64,000 bases of DNA from Komagataeibacter rhaeticus (lineage in GTDB: Bacteria > Pseudomonadota > Alphaproteobacteria > Acetobacterales > Acetobacteraceae). The stretch covers positions 1 through 64,000 of the forward strand of contig NZ_NKTZ01000013.1 in the NCBI RefSeq assembly GCF_003207855.1. The letters run 5' to 3'. The translations under genes were made by a program, and so were the position numbers. Positions 8,568 through 17,310 of this stretch are shown one piece after another. Within the stretch, counting starts at the first letter, position 1, and every line of letters starts with the position of its first letter. A model generated the notes under the pieces. That model worked only from the letters and a program-made list of their open reading frames with translations. It was not told the origin of the DNA and ran no database searches.

Positions 8568-9626
8568 ATGAAGTACGAGCATATCTTCCTTCCCATGCCC
8601 AGGCACCTTCTGCAGGCGGACATATCGGTTGACCATGAATTCGGTCCCTGCCTTTTCAGGTACGCGGGCATGATGTCGGGCCATGCCGGGGACGGTGGAA
8701 CAGACGCCTTCCCGGCCCATGATCCCGTCATGACCTGCGGGCCATATGCACTGGATCTGCACGACTACAGGATTCCCGATACCCAGCGTAAAGCCGACCA
8801 TGCAATGTTTGACCGGTATTTTGGCATTGCGCGCGTTAACATGGATGTCAGTTCCGTTGATATGCTTGGCGCCTCATGCATTGTTGTCATGTCGGCCTTC
8901 ATGGCCGTCAAACAGGCTGAATGGTCATATAATCCAGAACAGTCACGCTCCATCATCCACGGTATCCGTACCGTTCTGGAATGGGTCCTGCTACACCATG
9001 GGCCCGATCCGGGCCTACGTGGTCACGATACATTCCACCACGCGCGTGCCGCATCCCCGCTGGCCCCGGATTCACAGGGGAATGATGCCGCGCCCGCCCG
9101 TATTCTCAACCGATGGAAAGTCGGGCATCAGATTTTTTTTATCCTCATCCAGGGGATCCTTCTCTGTTCGCGCATGATTTCCACCGTATCGGACCCCGGA
9201 AAAGTGGATACCCTCATACAGGGCCTGCGGGATGTCCTGATCGCATCGCGCTCTGCCATGGAACTTGCGGGGGATATGCTGCCCGCCGATTATGTTTCCA
9301 TCGTGCGCCCCCATATGTCACGGATGTCACCGTCGTTCAGTGGGCTGTTTCTTGAAGACCATGCCGTCATGCTGGTCGAGTTCAGGAAAATAAACCAGAA
9401 AATTGGCGCGGACAGCCGAAGCGCGCTGGTCGGCATCATATCAGAACTGTACGAAGCCCATGCGGGTGTGTGTGAACATGTAACGGGCAAGGACAGGCAA
9501 AGCCTGATGTCCGCCCGGCACAAAAGCGCAGGCCTGTCCGCGTCGCAGGACCTGCGTACCAAATGGCTGAAGCGCGCGATATCAAGATTTGAATCTCCTG
9601 ACCAACCTGCCTCCTGTCCCTTTTAA
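8568..9626 (+). CDS. Unknown all-helical protein next to the NRPS-like gene
   Basis: I do not recognise this 352-residue protein with confidence. It is soluble and predicted mostly helical. A central segment (RWKVGHQIFFILIQGILL) followed by MLPADYVSIVRPHM and SPSFSGLFLEDHAVMLVEF recalls the helical core of tryptophan/indoleamine 2,3-dioxygenase-like proteins (histidine-containing helix, then a P-x-D/Y-region and an S-rich turn), but the resemblance is by eye and weak. The ATG at 8568 is preceded by AAAGGA; an upstream in-frame start at 8478 would overlap the NRPS-like gene by eight bases. Same strand and 82-base spacing suggest one operon and a role in making or modifying the same product. 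Confidence 0.6.
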   Translation: MKYEHIFLPMPRHLLQADISVDHEFGPCLFRYAGMMSGHAGDGGTDAFPAHDPVMTCGPYALDLHDYRIPDTQRKADHAMFDRYFGIARVNMDVSSVDMLGASCIVVMSAFMAVKQAEWSYNPEQSRSIIHGIRTVLEWVLLHHGPDPGLRGHDTFHHARAASPLAPDSQGNDAAPARILNRWKVGHQIFFILIQGILLCSRMISTVSDPGKVDTLIQGLRDVLIASRSAMELAGDMLPADYVSIVRPHMSRMSPSFSGLFLEDHAVMLVEFRKINQKIGADSRSALVGIISELYEAHAGVCEHVTGKDRQSLMSARHKSAGLSASQDLRTKWLKRAISRFESPDQPASCPF

Positions 9627-9884
9627 CGGGACACCTTATGTCGGGTTTGGGCTGACACATTAATAAATATACGTGGCGCCAGCCGCAGGCGCCCCTGTCC
9701 GCTTCCGATGACGGTCGGCCGGCCCGTTTTCATGCCTGCCCCCCCATGGCGCCGGTTTCCACCTCAAGAAAGCGTGTTCGGCCCTTATGACCGGGGAACA
9801 GGAAGGTTGATGTGGGTCAAGTAGTTAACCCGTATTTCATGACATTGTGAGCCGCAGGATCAGACAGAGCTGGAGCGCGGCCCA

Positions 9885-11972
9885 ATGGATACCGTCAGTC
9901 ACATGCCTCATCTGGATACATCGTCAGGCGGCATGGACCTCCTGGCCATCAATACCATCCGTACACTGGCGATCGATGCCATCCAGAAAGCCAATTCCGG
10001 CCATCCGGGTACGCCGATGGGCCTGGCGCCCGCGTCCTACGTGCTGTGGCGCGATATCCTGAAATACGACCCGGCGGCGCCGGGGTGGGTCAATCGTGAC
10101 CGTTTTGTACTGTCGGTCGGCCATGCCTCGTCCATGCTCTATGCAACACTTTTCCTGGCGGGCGTGCGCGAGATGGCGGCCAGTGGCCATGTGACCGATC
10201 GCCCGGCCGTAACGCTTGATGACCTGCGGCAGTTCCGCCAGCTTGGCTCACGCACGCCGGGCCATCCCGAATACGGTGTCACGACGGGGGTGGAAACGAC
10301 AACCGGGCCGCTGGGGCAGGGGCTGGCGGTTTCGGTCGGCATGGCAATCGCACGGGCCTGGCTGGGCAGGTATTTCAACCGGCCCGGCCATGACGTGTTC
10401 GACCATCACATCTATGCCTTTTGCGGCGAAGGCTGCCTTATGGAAGGCATCAGCGCCGAGGCCGCCTCCCTGGCGGGGCACCTGCAGCTGGGGCATCTTG
10501 TCTGGCTGTATGACTGCAACAGGATATCCATCGAGGGCAATGTCGACATCACCTTCACCGAAAACCTGGCGGCGCGTTTCCGCGCGGCCGGGTGGGATGT
10601 GCTGGAAGTTGCCGATATAAATGATCTGGAGACATTGCGCGCCACCCTGCGCGCCGCGCGCGATGACCTGACAAGACCCACTTTTGTCATCACGCACAGC
10701 GTTATCGGCTATGGCGCGCCGCATAAGGCGGGCAAGGCATCCGCGCATGGTGCCCCGCTGGGCGTGGAAGAGGTGCGCGAGACGAAACGCGCCTATGGCT
10801 GGCCGGAGGATGCGCAGTTCCTCGTGCCGGATGGCGTGCTGGAGCACATGCGCTCGGGCATGCAGGGCGGGCGGGCGCATGGGGCATGGCGCACCATGAT
10901 GGATTCCTATCGCGCGGCCTGGCCGGATCTTGCCGCCGAACTTGACCGCATGGAACACGGTGGCGCGGACATGACGCGGATCATGAAGGCAGCGTGCCCG
11001 GATTACGCGCCCGATGCGGCTGGCAAGGCAACGCGCGAGACGTCGGGCGAGGTGCTGAACGCCGTTGCACAGGTCATGCCGTTCCTGCTTGGTGGTTCGG
11101 GCGATCTGGCCCCGTCGAACAAATCCGCGCTGACATTCGGGGGAACAGGCTGGTTTGAATCCCCCGCGTGGCAGGGTGATTACAGCGGCCGGAACTTCCA
11201 TTTCGGTATCCGCGAGCATGCAATGGGCGCGATCTGCAACGGCATGGCGTCCTATCGCCTGCGTCCGTACGCCGCCACCTTCCTTGTTTTCATGGATTAC
11301 ATGAAAACACCCATCCGCCTGGCCGCCATGATGGGCCTGCCGGTCATCTATATCCTGACACATGATTCCATCGGCATGGGCGAGGACGGTCCAACCCACC
11401 AGCCCGTCGAGCATCTGCTCCAGCTACGCGGCATCCCGAACCTGCTGACCATCCGGCCGGCTGATGCCAATGAAGTGGCCGTCGCATGGCAGGTGGCCAT
11501 GGAATCCTCCACCCGCCCGGTTGCATTCGCGTTGAGCCGACAGGCGCTGCCCACGATTGACCGTTCGCGCTACGGCGCGGCGGACGGGCTGCGCAGGGGC
11601 GGCTATGTGGTTGCCGACATGCCCGACCCGCAGCTTATCCTGATCGCGACGGGGGGTGAACTGCACCTTGCCATCAATGCCCATGAAAAGCTCCGGGCCG
11701 AAGGCGTGGCCACGCGTGTCGTCTCACTGCCATGCTGGGAACTGTTTGAAGAACAGCCCCAATCCTACCGGGAGTCCGTCCTGCCACCGGAAATGACCCG
11801 GCGCATTACGATCGAAGCCGGCAGCGGGATTGGCTGGGAGCGCTATGCGGGGGCGCAGGGCAGGATCATTGCCATGCAGTCCTTCGGGGCTTCCGCGCCC
11901 TATCAGGACCTGATGCGGAAATTCGGCTTTACGGACGATGCCGTGCTTGCGGTCGCGCGCGCCATGCTCTGA
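9885..11972 (+). CDS. tkt: Transketolase
   Basis: A 695-residue thiamine-diphosphate enzyme of the pentose phosphate pathway that moves two-carbon units between sugar phosphates. N-terminal NTIRTLAIDAIQKANSGHPG, the TPP region CGEGCLMEGISAEAASLAGH, the pyrimidine-domain motif FHFGIREHAMGAICNGMA and SIGMGEDGPTHQPVEHL are all present and the length is normal. Two details differ from the common form: the metal-binding GDG reads GEG and the following DDN reads DCN. It stands alone, not joined to the transaldolase/phosphoglucose isomerase gene often found beside it in acetic acid bacteria. GGAG lies eight bases before the ATG. Confidence 0.93.
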   Translation: MDTVSHMPHLDTSSGGMDLLAINTIRTLAIDAIQKANSGHPGTPMGLAPASYVLWRDILKYDPAAPGWVNRDRFVLSVGHASSMLYATLFLAGVREMAASGHVTDRPAVTLDDLRQFRQLGSRTPGHPEYGVTTGVETTTGPLGQGLAVSVGMAIARAWLGRYFNRPGHDVFDHHIYAFCGEGCLMEGISAEAASLAGHLQLGHLVWLYDCNRISIEGNVDITFTENLAARFRAAGWDVLEVADINDLETLRATLRAARDDLTRPTFVITHSVIGYGAPHKAGKASAHGAPLGVEEVRETKRAYGWPEDAQFLVPDGVLEHMRSGMQGGRAHGAWRTMMDSYRAAWPDLAAELDRMEHGGADMTRIMKAACPDYAPDAAGKATRETSGEVLNAVAQVMPFLLGGSGDLAPSNKSALTFGGTGWFESPAWQGDYSGRNFHFGIREHAMGAICNGMASYRLRPYAATFLVFMDYMKTPIRLAAMMGLPVIYILTHDSIGMGEDGPTHQPVEHLLQLRGIPNLLTIRPADANEVAVAWQVAMESSTRPVAFALSRQALPTIDRSRYGAADGLRRGGYVVADMPDPQLILIATGGELHLAINAHEKLRAEGVATRVVSLPCWELFEEQPQSYRESVLPPEMTRRITIEAGSGIGWERYAGAQGRIIAMQSFGASAPYQDLMRKFGFTDDAVLAVARAML

Positions 11973-12213
11973 ACCGGCATGTCCCGGCCATGAACGCATG
12001 GCGTATCAACCATCAGGGGGAGGCAAGGCGTCCTGCTCCCCCGCCCGCACGTCCCGTCAGGGGGGCGCTGGGCTGATGGCACGGGTTGCCGTCCGCGCCC
12101 GCGCATGGTCCCTGGTTGGCCTGACCGACATGCGCGATGCGCAGGCCGGGTCCCTTTTCCGCCGGGTTCTGTGCCCATGATGGAAACGGATTTCCCGGCG
12201 GGACGGGTCGGCA

Positions 12214-13110
12214 TCAGGGACGGGTGCGATGGAAAATCTCGGCAACCCAGTCAATGAAAAGGCGCACACGCGGCGACATCTGCCGGTTATGCGGGTACAG
12301 AAGTGCGACGGGGGATGGGGTGGGCGGAAACGCCGCCAGGATGTCCACCAGTGTTCCGGCCATGAGGTCGTGCGCCGCGTGATAGCGCGGGATCTGGATG
12401 ATGCCCAGCCCCGCCCGGGCAGCTGAAACATAGCTTTCCGCCGCGTTGACGGCCATGTGGAGGGGCAGGACCATATCACGCTGCTTTCCGTCAATGACGA
12501 ATTCCAGCGGCAGGATGCGCCCCCGCAGGCTGGACTGGAAGCCGACCATGAAGTGGCCCTCCGCCAGCGCATCCGGGTGGGCCGGGATGCCATGGGCTTC
12601 CAGATAGGCCGGGGCGGCAAGGGTCACTTCCTCCAGCATGCCCAGTTGCCGGGCCACCATCCCGCTGTCTTTCAGTTCGCCCACCCGCAGCACGCAGTCC
12701 ATGCCTTCACGGACGGGATCGACCAGCCGGTCGCCCTCGCTCATATGCAGTTCGATATCCGGATAGGCGGCAAAGAATGCCGGCAGGGCCGGGAGCAGGA
12801 AATGGCGCGCGAGCGTGCCATGCACATCGATCCGCAACGTGCCTTTGGGCCGGACAGTGCCGAATGCCGCCTCGGCATCCTCGATCTCGGCCACGATATG
12901 CCGGCAGCGGCGGTAATAGGTTTCGCCTTCCGGTGTCGGGCTGACCTGGCGCGTCGTGCGGTGCAGCAGGCGCACGCCAAGCCGGGCTTCCAGCGCCTTG
13001 ATGACATCGGTCGCGGTCGAACGCGGCAGGTTCATGTCCTCTGCCGCCTGGGTAAAGCTCTCGCGGTCCACGATGCGCATGAACAGGCGCATGACGTCCA
13101 GCCGGTCCAT
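12214..13110 (-). CDS. LysR-family transcriptional regulator
   Basis: A 298-residue LysR protein. The N-terminal winged helix-turn-helix is MDRLDVMRLFMRIVDRESFT, then RSTATDVIKALEARLGVRLL and RTTRQVSPTPEG; the periplasmic-binding-like effector domain follows. ATG 13110 fits the usual family start, although the frame is open upstream. It diverges from the SDR gene at 13226, and a perfect T-N11-A inverted repeat at 13140-13162 between them is the likely binding site, so it probably controls that SDR and itself. The effector is unknown. Confidence 0.9.
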   Translation of the reverse strand: MDRLDVMRLFMRIVDRESFTQAAEDMNLPRSTATDVIKALEARLGVRLLHRTTRQVSPTPEGETYYRRCRHIVAEIEDAEAAFGTVRPKGTLRIDVHGTLARHFLLPALPAFFAAYPDIELHMSEGDRLVDPVREGMDCVLRVGELKDSGMVARQLGMLEEVTLAAPAYLEAHGIPAHPDALAEGHFMVGFQSSLRGRILPLEFVIDGKQRDMVLPLHMAVNAAESYVSAARAGLGIIQIPRYHAAHDLMAGTLVDILAAFPPTPSPVALLYPHNRQMSPRVRLFIDWVAEIFHRTRP

Positions 13111-13139
13111 GGACTGTTCCCTTTTTCCGAATGGCCTGT

Positions 13140-13162
13140 CCGGATTATGCGGGATTATCCGG
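13140..13162. promoter_or_regulatory. LysR-type T-N11-A inverted repeat
   Basis: CCGGAT and ATCCGG are separated by 11 bases, giving a perfect six-base dyad with the T (13145) and A (13157) spaced as in LysR boxes. It lies in the 115-base gap between the divergent LysR gene and the SDR gene. Confidence 0.6.
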
Positions 13163-13225
13163 CGGCCGAAAAGGGGCAGGGTTCCCTTCATGGTCCAGAT
13201 GACCACAGGCAGAAGGAAAATGGAT

Positions 13226-13963
13226 ATGACACAGGACAGGAAAGTCGCGATCGTCACGGGCGCATCACGCGGGATTGGCGCCGCCATCGCTACACGACTG
13301 GCGAAGGACGGTCTGGCGGTTGTCATCAATTACGCGGGCAACGCTGCGCAGGCGGAGGAACTTGCAGGGCAGATCCGTAAGATTGGCGGCGAGGCCCTGC
13401 CGGTCAGGGCCGATGTGTCCGACCCGGCGGCCGTGACCGCGCTGTTCGATGCGGCGGAAAAAGCCTTCGGCGGGGTCGATGTGCTGGTCAACAATGCCGG
13501 GATCATGACGCTGGGCCGGATTGCCGATGTGGATGATGCCGCCTTTACGCGACAGGTTGACATCAACTTCCGCGGCACGTTCAACACGCTGCGCGAGGCG
13601 GGGAAGCGGCTTCGGCAGGGCGGGCGCATCGTCAATCTCTCGACCAGCGTCGTGGGGCTGAAATTCGAGAATTACGGCGTCTATGCCGCCACAAAGGCGG
13701 CGGTCGAGACCCTGACGGCCATCATGGCCAAGGAACTGCGTGGCCGGAACACCACGGTCAACGCGGTCGCACCGGGGCCGACCGGAACCGCGCTGTTCCT
13801 GGATGGCAAAAGCCCGGAACTGATCGAAAAACTCTCGAAGATGAACCCGCTGGAACGGCTGGGCACGCCGGATGACATCGCGGCGGCCGTGGCCTTCCTC
13901 GTGGGGCCGGATGGCGCGTGGATCAATGGCCAGACCCTGCGCGCCAATGGCGGCATGGTCTGA
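13226..13963 (+). CDS. Classical SDR oxidoreductase (FabG-like)
   Basis: A 245-residue NAD(P)-dependent short-chain dehydrogenase/reductase. The nucleotide loop is TGASRGIG, followed by NNAG and the catalytic serine, tyrosine and lysine in NLSTSVVGLKFENYGVYAATK. The C-terminal GQTLRANGGMV is typical of classical SDRs. ATG 13226 is preferred over 13220 because AGAAGGA at 13211-13217 then has a normal spacing. It is followed 29 bases later by a second SDR, likely in the same transcript, and is divergent from a LysR gene. The substrate cannot be told from sequence. Confidence 0.88.
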   Translation: MTQDRKVAIVTGASRGIGAAIATRLAKDGLAVVINYAGNAAQAEELAGQIRKIGGEALPVRADVSDPAAVTALFDAAEKAFGGVDVLVNNAGIMTLGRIADVDDAAFTRQVDINFRGTFNTLREAGKRLRQGGRIVNLSTSVVGLKFENYGVYAATKAAVETLTAIMAKELRGRNTTVNAVAPGPTGTALFLDGKSPELIEKLSKMNPLERLGTPDDIAAAVAFLVGPDGAWINGQTLRANGGMV

Positions 13964-13992
13964 GGGCAGCGGTCGTGGAAGGAAAAAGCAGC

Positions 13993-14910
13993 ATGGGCAG
14001 GCAGGTTGTCCTGATTACCGGGGCGTCGAGCGGGTTTGGCGCCATGACCGCGCGGGCGCTCGCCACTGCCGGGCACTGTGTCTATGCCGGTATTCTGGAC
14101 CCCACGGGCAGGGGGAAAGCGGCGGTGGAGGACGCGGCCCGATTTGCAACGGACTGGAAGGTCGACCTGCGCACCGTCGAACTGGATGTGCTTCAGGACA
14201 CACAGGTCGGGGCGGCGGTCAACCGGATCATCGCGGAACAGGGCCAGATCGACGTCGTGATCCATAATGCGGGCCATATGTGTTTTGGCCCGGCGGAAGC
14301 GTTCACGCCAGAGCAGCTGGCGGCGCTGTATGACGTCAATGTCCTGTCCACCCAGCGCCTCAATCGCGCGGCCCTGCCGCATATGCGCAAAAGGGGGCAG
14401 GGGCTGGTCGTGTGGGTCTCGTCATCCAGCACGCGGGGCGGCACGCCGCCCTTTCTCGGCCCCTATTTCGCGGCAAAGGCGGCAATGGATGCGCTGGCCA
14501 TTTCCTATGCCGGTGAACTGACCCGCTGGGGGATCGAGACGACCATCATCGTGCCGGGCGCCTTTACCAAGGGCACCAACCATTTCCGTGATGCCGGTGC
14601 CCCGGCCGATCAGGCCGTGGCGCTGGCCTATATGGATGGGCCATACAAGGGCGTGGAGGAAAAGGCGCTAGCAGGGCTGGCGGCCCTCGAACCGGCCGAT
14701 GCCGACCCGCAGAGCGTGGCCCGGGCGATCGAGACTGTCGTAGATACTCCGCGTGGCAAGCGCCCGTTCCGGGTGCATGTTGATCCGGCACAGGACGGGG
14801 CGGAAATCGTCAACGGCGTGGCCGACAGGATGCGGGCAGAACTGCTACGGCGCATCGGTCTTGAGGATCTGCTGCATATCGCAGCACCCAAACCATCGGC
14901 ATCGCCCTGA
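13993..14910 (+). CDS. SDR oxidoreductase, extended C-terminus
   Basis: A 305-residue short-chain dehydrogenase. TGASSGFG forms the cofactor loop, HNAGHM replaces the common NNAG, and the catalytic region reads WVSSSSTRGGTPPFLGPYFA with AKAAMDAL immediately after, so the YxxxK pair is present (Y-F-A-A-K). About 50 extra C-terminal residues compared with FabG-like SDRs are seen, as in the SDR group that acts on larger carbonyl compounds. It probably shares an operon with the SDR just upstream; a strong hairpin at 14976-15012 ends the unit. Confidence 0.86.
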   Translation: MGRQVVLITGASSGFGAMTARALATAGHCVYAGILDPTGRGKAAVEDAARFATDWKVDLRTVELDVLQDTQVGAAVNRIIAEQGQIDVVIHNAGHMCFGPAEAFTPEQLAALYDVNVLSTQRLNRAALPHMRKRGQGLVVWVSSSSTRGGTPPFLGPYFAAKAAMDALAISYAGELTRWGIETTIIVPGAFTKGTNHFRDAGAPADQAVALAYMDGPYKGVEEKALAGLAALEPADADPQSVARAIETVVDTPRGKRPFRVHVDPAQDGAEIVNGVADRMRAELLRRIGLEDLLHIAAPKPSASP

Positions 14911-14975
14911 TCGTGCGTTAGGCGGTGTCTGAAGCCGCCTGTCTTTGCAGAGTAGGGCAGAAACAATAAATGTGC

Positions 14976-15012
14976 TCCGGGTGTCGTCCTTTATGGAAAC
15001 GCGACACCCGGA
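14976..15012. terminator. Bidirectional hairpin terminator
   Basis: TCCGGGTGTCG (14976-14986) pairs perfectly with CGACACCCGGA (15002-15012) across a 15-base loop, followed by AAATTTTA on the plus strand. It lies between convergent SDR genes, so it probably ends transcription from both sides. Confidence 0.7.
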
Positions 15013-15036
15013 AAATTTTATGTCCGTTTATCGGGG

Positions 15037-15873
15037 TCACGCATCCGTTGAACAGGACAGCGTCCGCCAGCGCTCGAATTCCGCCTGCAGGCGTGCCAGT
15101 TGATCGCCGACAAGCCGCACCGCGTCACTGCCCAGCAGCAGGTGCACAGGCGGCGCCTCGACCTTCAGGATTTCCAGCATTGCCCGCGCGGCCCGTTGCG
15201 GATCACCCAGATGAGGTCCGTCATTTTCGGCACGGCGTTCATGGAGCTGGGCAAAGACCGCATTATAGTCAGGGATGTGACGTTCCGCCCTGACCATGGA
15301 CCGTCCGGCCCAGTCGGTCCGGAAGGCACCGGGTTCCACGGCTGTGACATGAATTCCCAAACCGGCCACCTCCTTGCCCAGGGCCTCGGTCATGCCTTCG
15401 AGGGCAAACTTGCTGCCATGGTAAAGACCCAGCCCCGGCATGGTGATCATCCCGCCCATCGAGGTCACATTGAGGATATGACCGGCCTTGCGCGCGCGCA
15501 TATGCGGCAGGACCGCCTGGATCATTGCAATGGCGCCAAAGACATTGACCTCGAACTGCCGTCGTATTTCGTCCAGCGATGCCTCCTCGATCGTGCCTTC
15601 CAGCCCGTAGCCCGCGTTGTTGACGAGCACGTCGATCGGTCCCCGATCCGCTTCAATCCGGTCGATGGCGGGCTTGATGGCGGCATGGTCCGTAATGTCG
15701 AGCATAATGCCGGTTGCGCGGGCCCCAAGGGCCTCGAATGCCTCACGCGCCCGTTCGGTCCGGACGGTGCCTGTGACATCATGGCCGTCAGCCAGGGCCT
15801 GCTCGGCCAGGGCGCGCCCCAGACCGCTGCTGACGCCGGTAATGAGAAGGCGGCGCGTCTGTGTTTGTGTCAT
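15037..15873 (-). CDS. SDR oxidoreductase
   Basis: A 278-residue short-chain dehydrogenase of the group often annotated as oxidoreductase/ketoreductase. TGVSSGLG is the cofactor loop, NNAGYGLEG follows beta-4, and TSMGGMITMPGLGLYHGSKF carries the catalytic serine, tyrosine and lysine. It resembles the SDR at 22582 closely in motif layout (NAGYGL, SSMGG, GLSLYHASK), suggesting a related pair. In-frame ATGs at 15891 and 15873 are both possible; neither has a clear ribosome-binding site. It lies just downstream of, and on the same strand as, the serine hydrolase gene. Confidence 0.86.
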   Translation of the reverse strand: MTQTQTRRLLITGVSSGLGRALAEQALADGHDVTGTVRTERAREAFEALGARATGIMLDITDHAAIKPAIDRIEADRGPIDVLVNNAGYGLEGTIEEASLDEIRRQFEVNVFGAIAMIQAVLPHMRARKAGHILNVTSMGGMITMPGLGLYHGSKFALEGMTEALGKEVAGLGIHVTAVEPGAFRTDWAGRSMVRAERHIPDYNAVFAQLHERRAENDGPHLGDPQRAARAMLEILKVEAPPVHLLLGSDAVRLVGDQLARLQAEFERWRTLSCSTDA

Positions 15874-15934
15874 ATCTGGTTGTGTTTCCATGTGTGTTAC
15901 GAAGGTTCCCGGTCGGATAAGGGATGGCCGCAGG

Positions 15935-17197
15935 TCAGGCCGCATGGACCGCACGGCGCAGCGCCAGCGGAAACGGCCCGGTCATGCCGGCGACTGCCGT
16001 ATTGGTGAGCGCCACGACACTCAGTTCGCGTACCGGATCGACCCAGAAGCCGGTTCCATACAGGCCCGACCAGTTCCATGAACCGGGTGAAAGCGGCAGT
16101 CCCGCCTTCGCCGGATCTGTCAGGACCGCAACGCCCAGCCCCCAGCCAAAACCCGGACCTGCCGCCCCGACCGGCAGGTCGCCGATGGCATTGCCCGTCA
16201 TGGCGGCGACGCTTTCAGGCTTCAGTATCCCGGCACCTCCCGTCCGGATGGCCTCGGCAAAGCGCAGATAATCGGCGGCCGTGCCCAGCATGCCGACACC
16301 CCCGGACGGCCACGCCGCCGGATCGAAGGCGCGGGAGGGCGCATACACCACATGACCCGGCCCGAATTTCAGGCTGAACGGGTCTGTCATGCGCACGGCC
16401 CCCGCCGCCCCGCCATCGCCATACGGGATGGCGACCGGCGTGCCTTCAGGCACCGTGAAGGCCATGGTGTCCAGGCCAAGCGGGCCGGTCACGAGATTCC
16501 TGACCGCCGCAGGCAGATCATTACCAGTCACACGTTCGATGACCCCGCCCAGAACATCAATGGCGAGCGAATAATGCCATGCCGTTCCGGGGGCAAAGAG
16601 CAGGGGAACCGATGCGATCCGGGCGATGTTTTCTGCCAGCGTGAGAGCGGAATGGTCCAGCCCGTCCGACACGCCGGCCCGATGGCAGGGGCCGGTTTCA
16701 GGCTCCAGAAAGCCATAGCCAAGCCCCGCCGTGTGCGTCATCAGGTGCCGGATGGTGATGACCGGCCGCCTGCCGTCCGGCAGGGCAGGGCGGAAATCGG
16801 GCAGCCAGCGTGTTACCGGCGCGTCCAGTGACAGTCTGCCCCGTTCCATCAGGGCAAGTGCTGCAACGCAGATGACCGGCTTGGTCATTGAGGCCAGGCG
16901 AAAGAGCGTGTCCGTCCGCATCGCGACGCCAGCCTCACGATCGGCCAGGCCGACCGCGCGCTGATAAACGGTCCTGCCGCGTTCCGCGACCATCACGCTC
17001 GCCCCGACAATCATGCCCGAACGGACAGCCTGATCCAGAACACTGTCGATCGCGCCTGCGCGCGCACTGGCGGCTGATCCCCCCGCAGCCGATGCGGGGG
17101 AGAGCGAGGATGCCCACATGGCGGCCGGCAGGGCCGCACCAAGAATGCTGCGCCGCCCCATAGTGGCGTGATGCCGTGCCTGTGTTCGCTGTCGCAT
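15935..17197 (-). CDS. Exported serine hydrolase, class C beta-lactamase fold
   Basis: A 420-residue member of the beta-lactamase/transpeptidase-like superfamily that includes EstB-type esterases. The N-terminus has a twin-arginine-like signal (MGRRSILGAALPAAMWASSL, with cleavage near ASA). The active-site SxxK is SMTK in LFRLASMTKPV, and the YxN-type motif reads HYSLAID, with YSL in place of YxN as in many esterases. A YGTGFWVDP segment takes the place of the KTG box. It may hydrolyse an ester or peptide in the periplasm; a true beta-lactamase role is less likely. ATG 17197 has AGGGGCGAAGG upstream. It is divergent from a LysR gene. Confidence 0.82.
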   Translation of the reverse strand: MRQRTQARHHATMGRRSILGAALPAAMWASSLSPASAAGGSAASARAGAIDSVLDQAVRSGMIVGASVMVAERGRTVYQRAVGLADREAGVAMRTDTLFRLASMTKPVICVAALALMERGRLSLDAPVTRWLPDFRPALPDGRRPVITIRHLMTHTAGLGYGFLEPETGPCHRAGVSDGLDHSALTLAENIARIASVPLLFAPGTAWHYSLAIDVLGGVIERVTGNDLPAAVRNLVTGPLGLDTMAFTVPEGTPVAIPYGDGGAAGAVRMTDPFSLKFGPGHVVYAPSRAFDPAAWPSGGVGMLGTAADYLRFAEAIRTGGAGILKPESVAAMTGNAIGDLPVGAAGPGFGWGLGVAVLTDPAKAGLPLSPGSWNWSGLYGTGFWVDPVRELSVVALTNTAVAGMTGPFPLALRRAVHAA

Positions 17198-17310
17198 GCC
17201 TTCGCCCCTGCTGTTTTGTGCCATTGTCAGGGCGCTATCGTAATTCCTGCCGTTTCGGGACATAATCAGGCGGGAAATCAATTCAGTTTATACGGACAGT
17301 CATCAATCAC

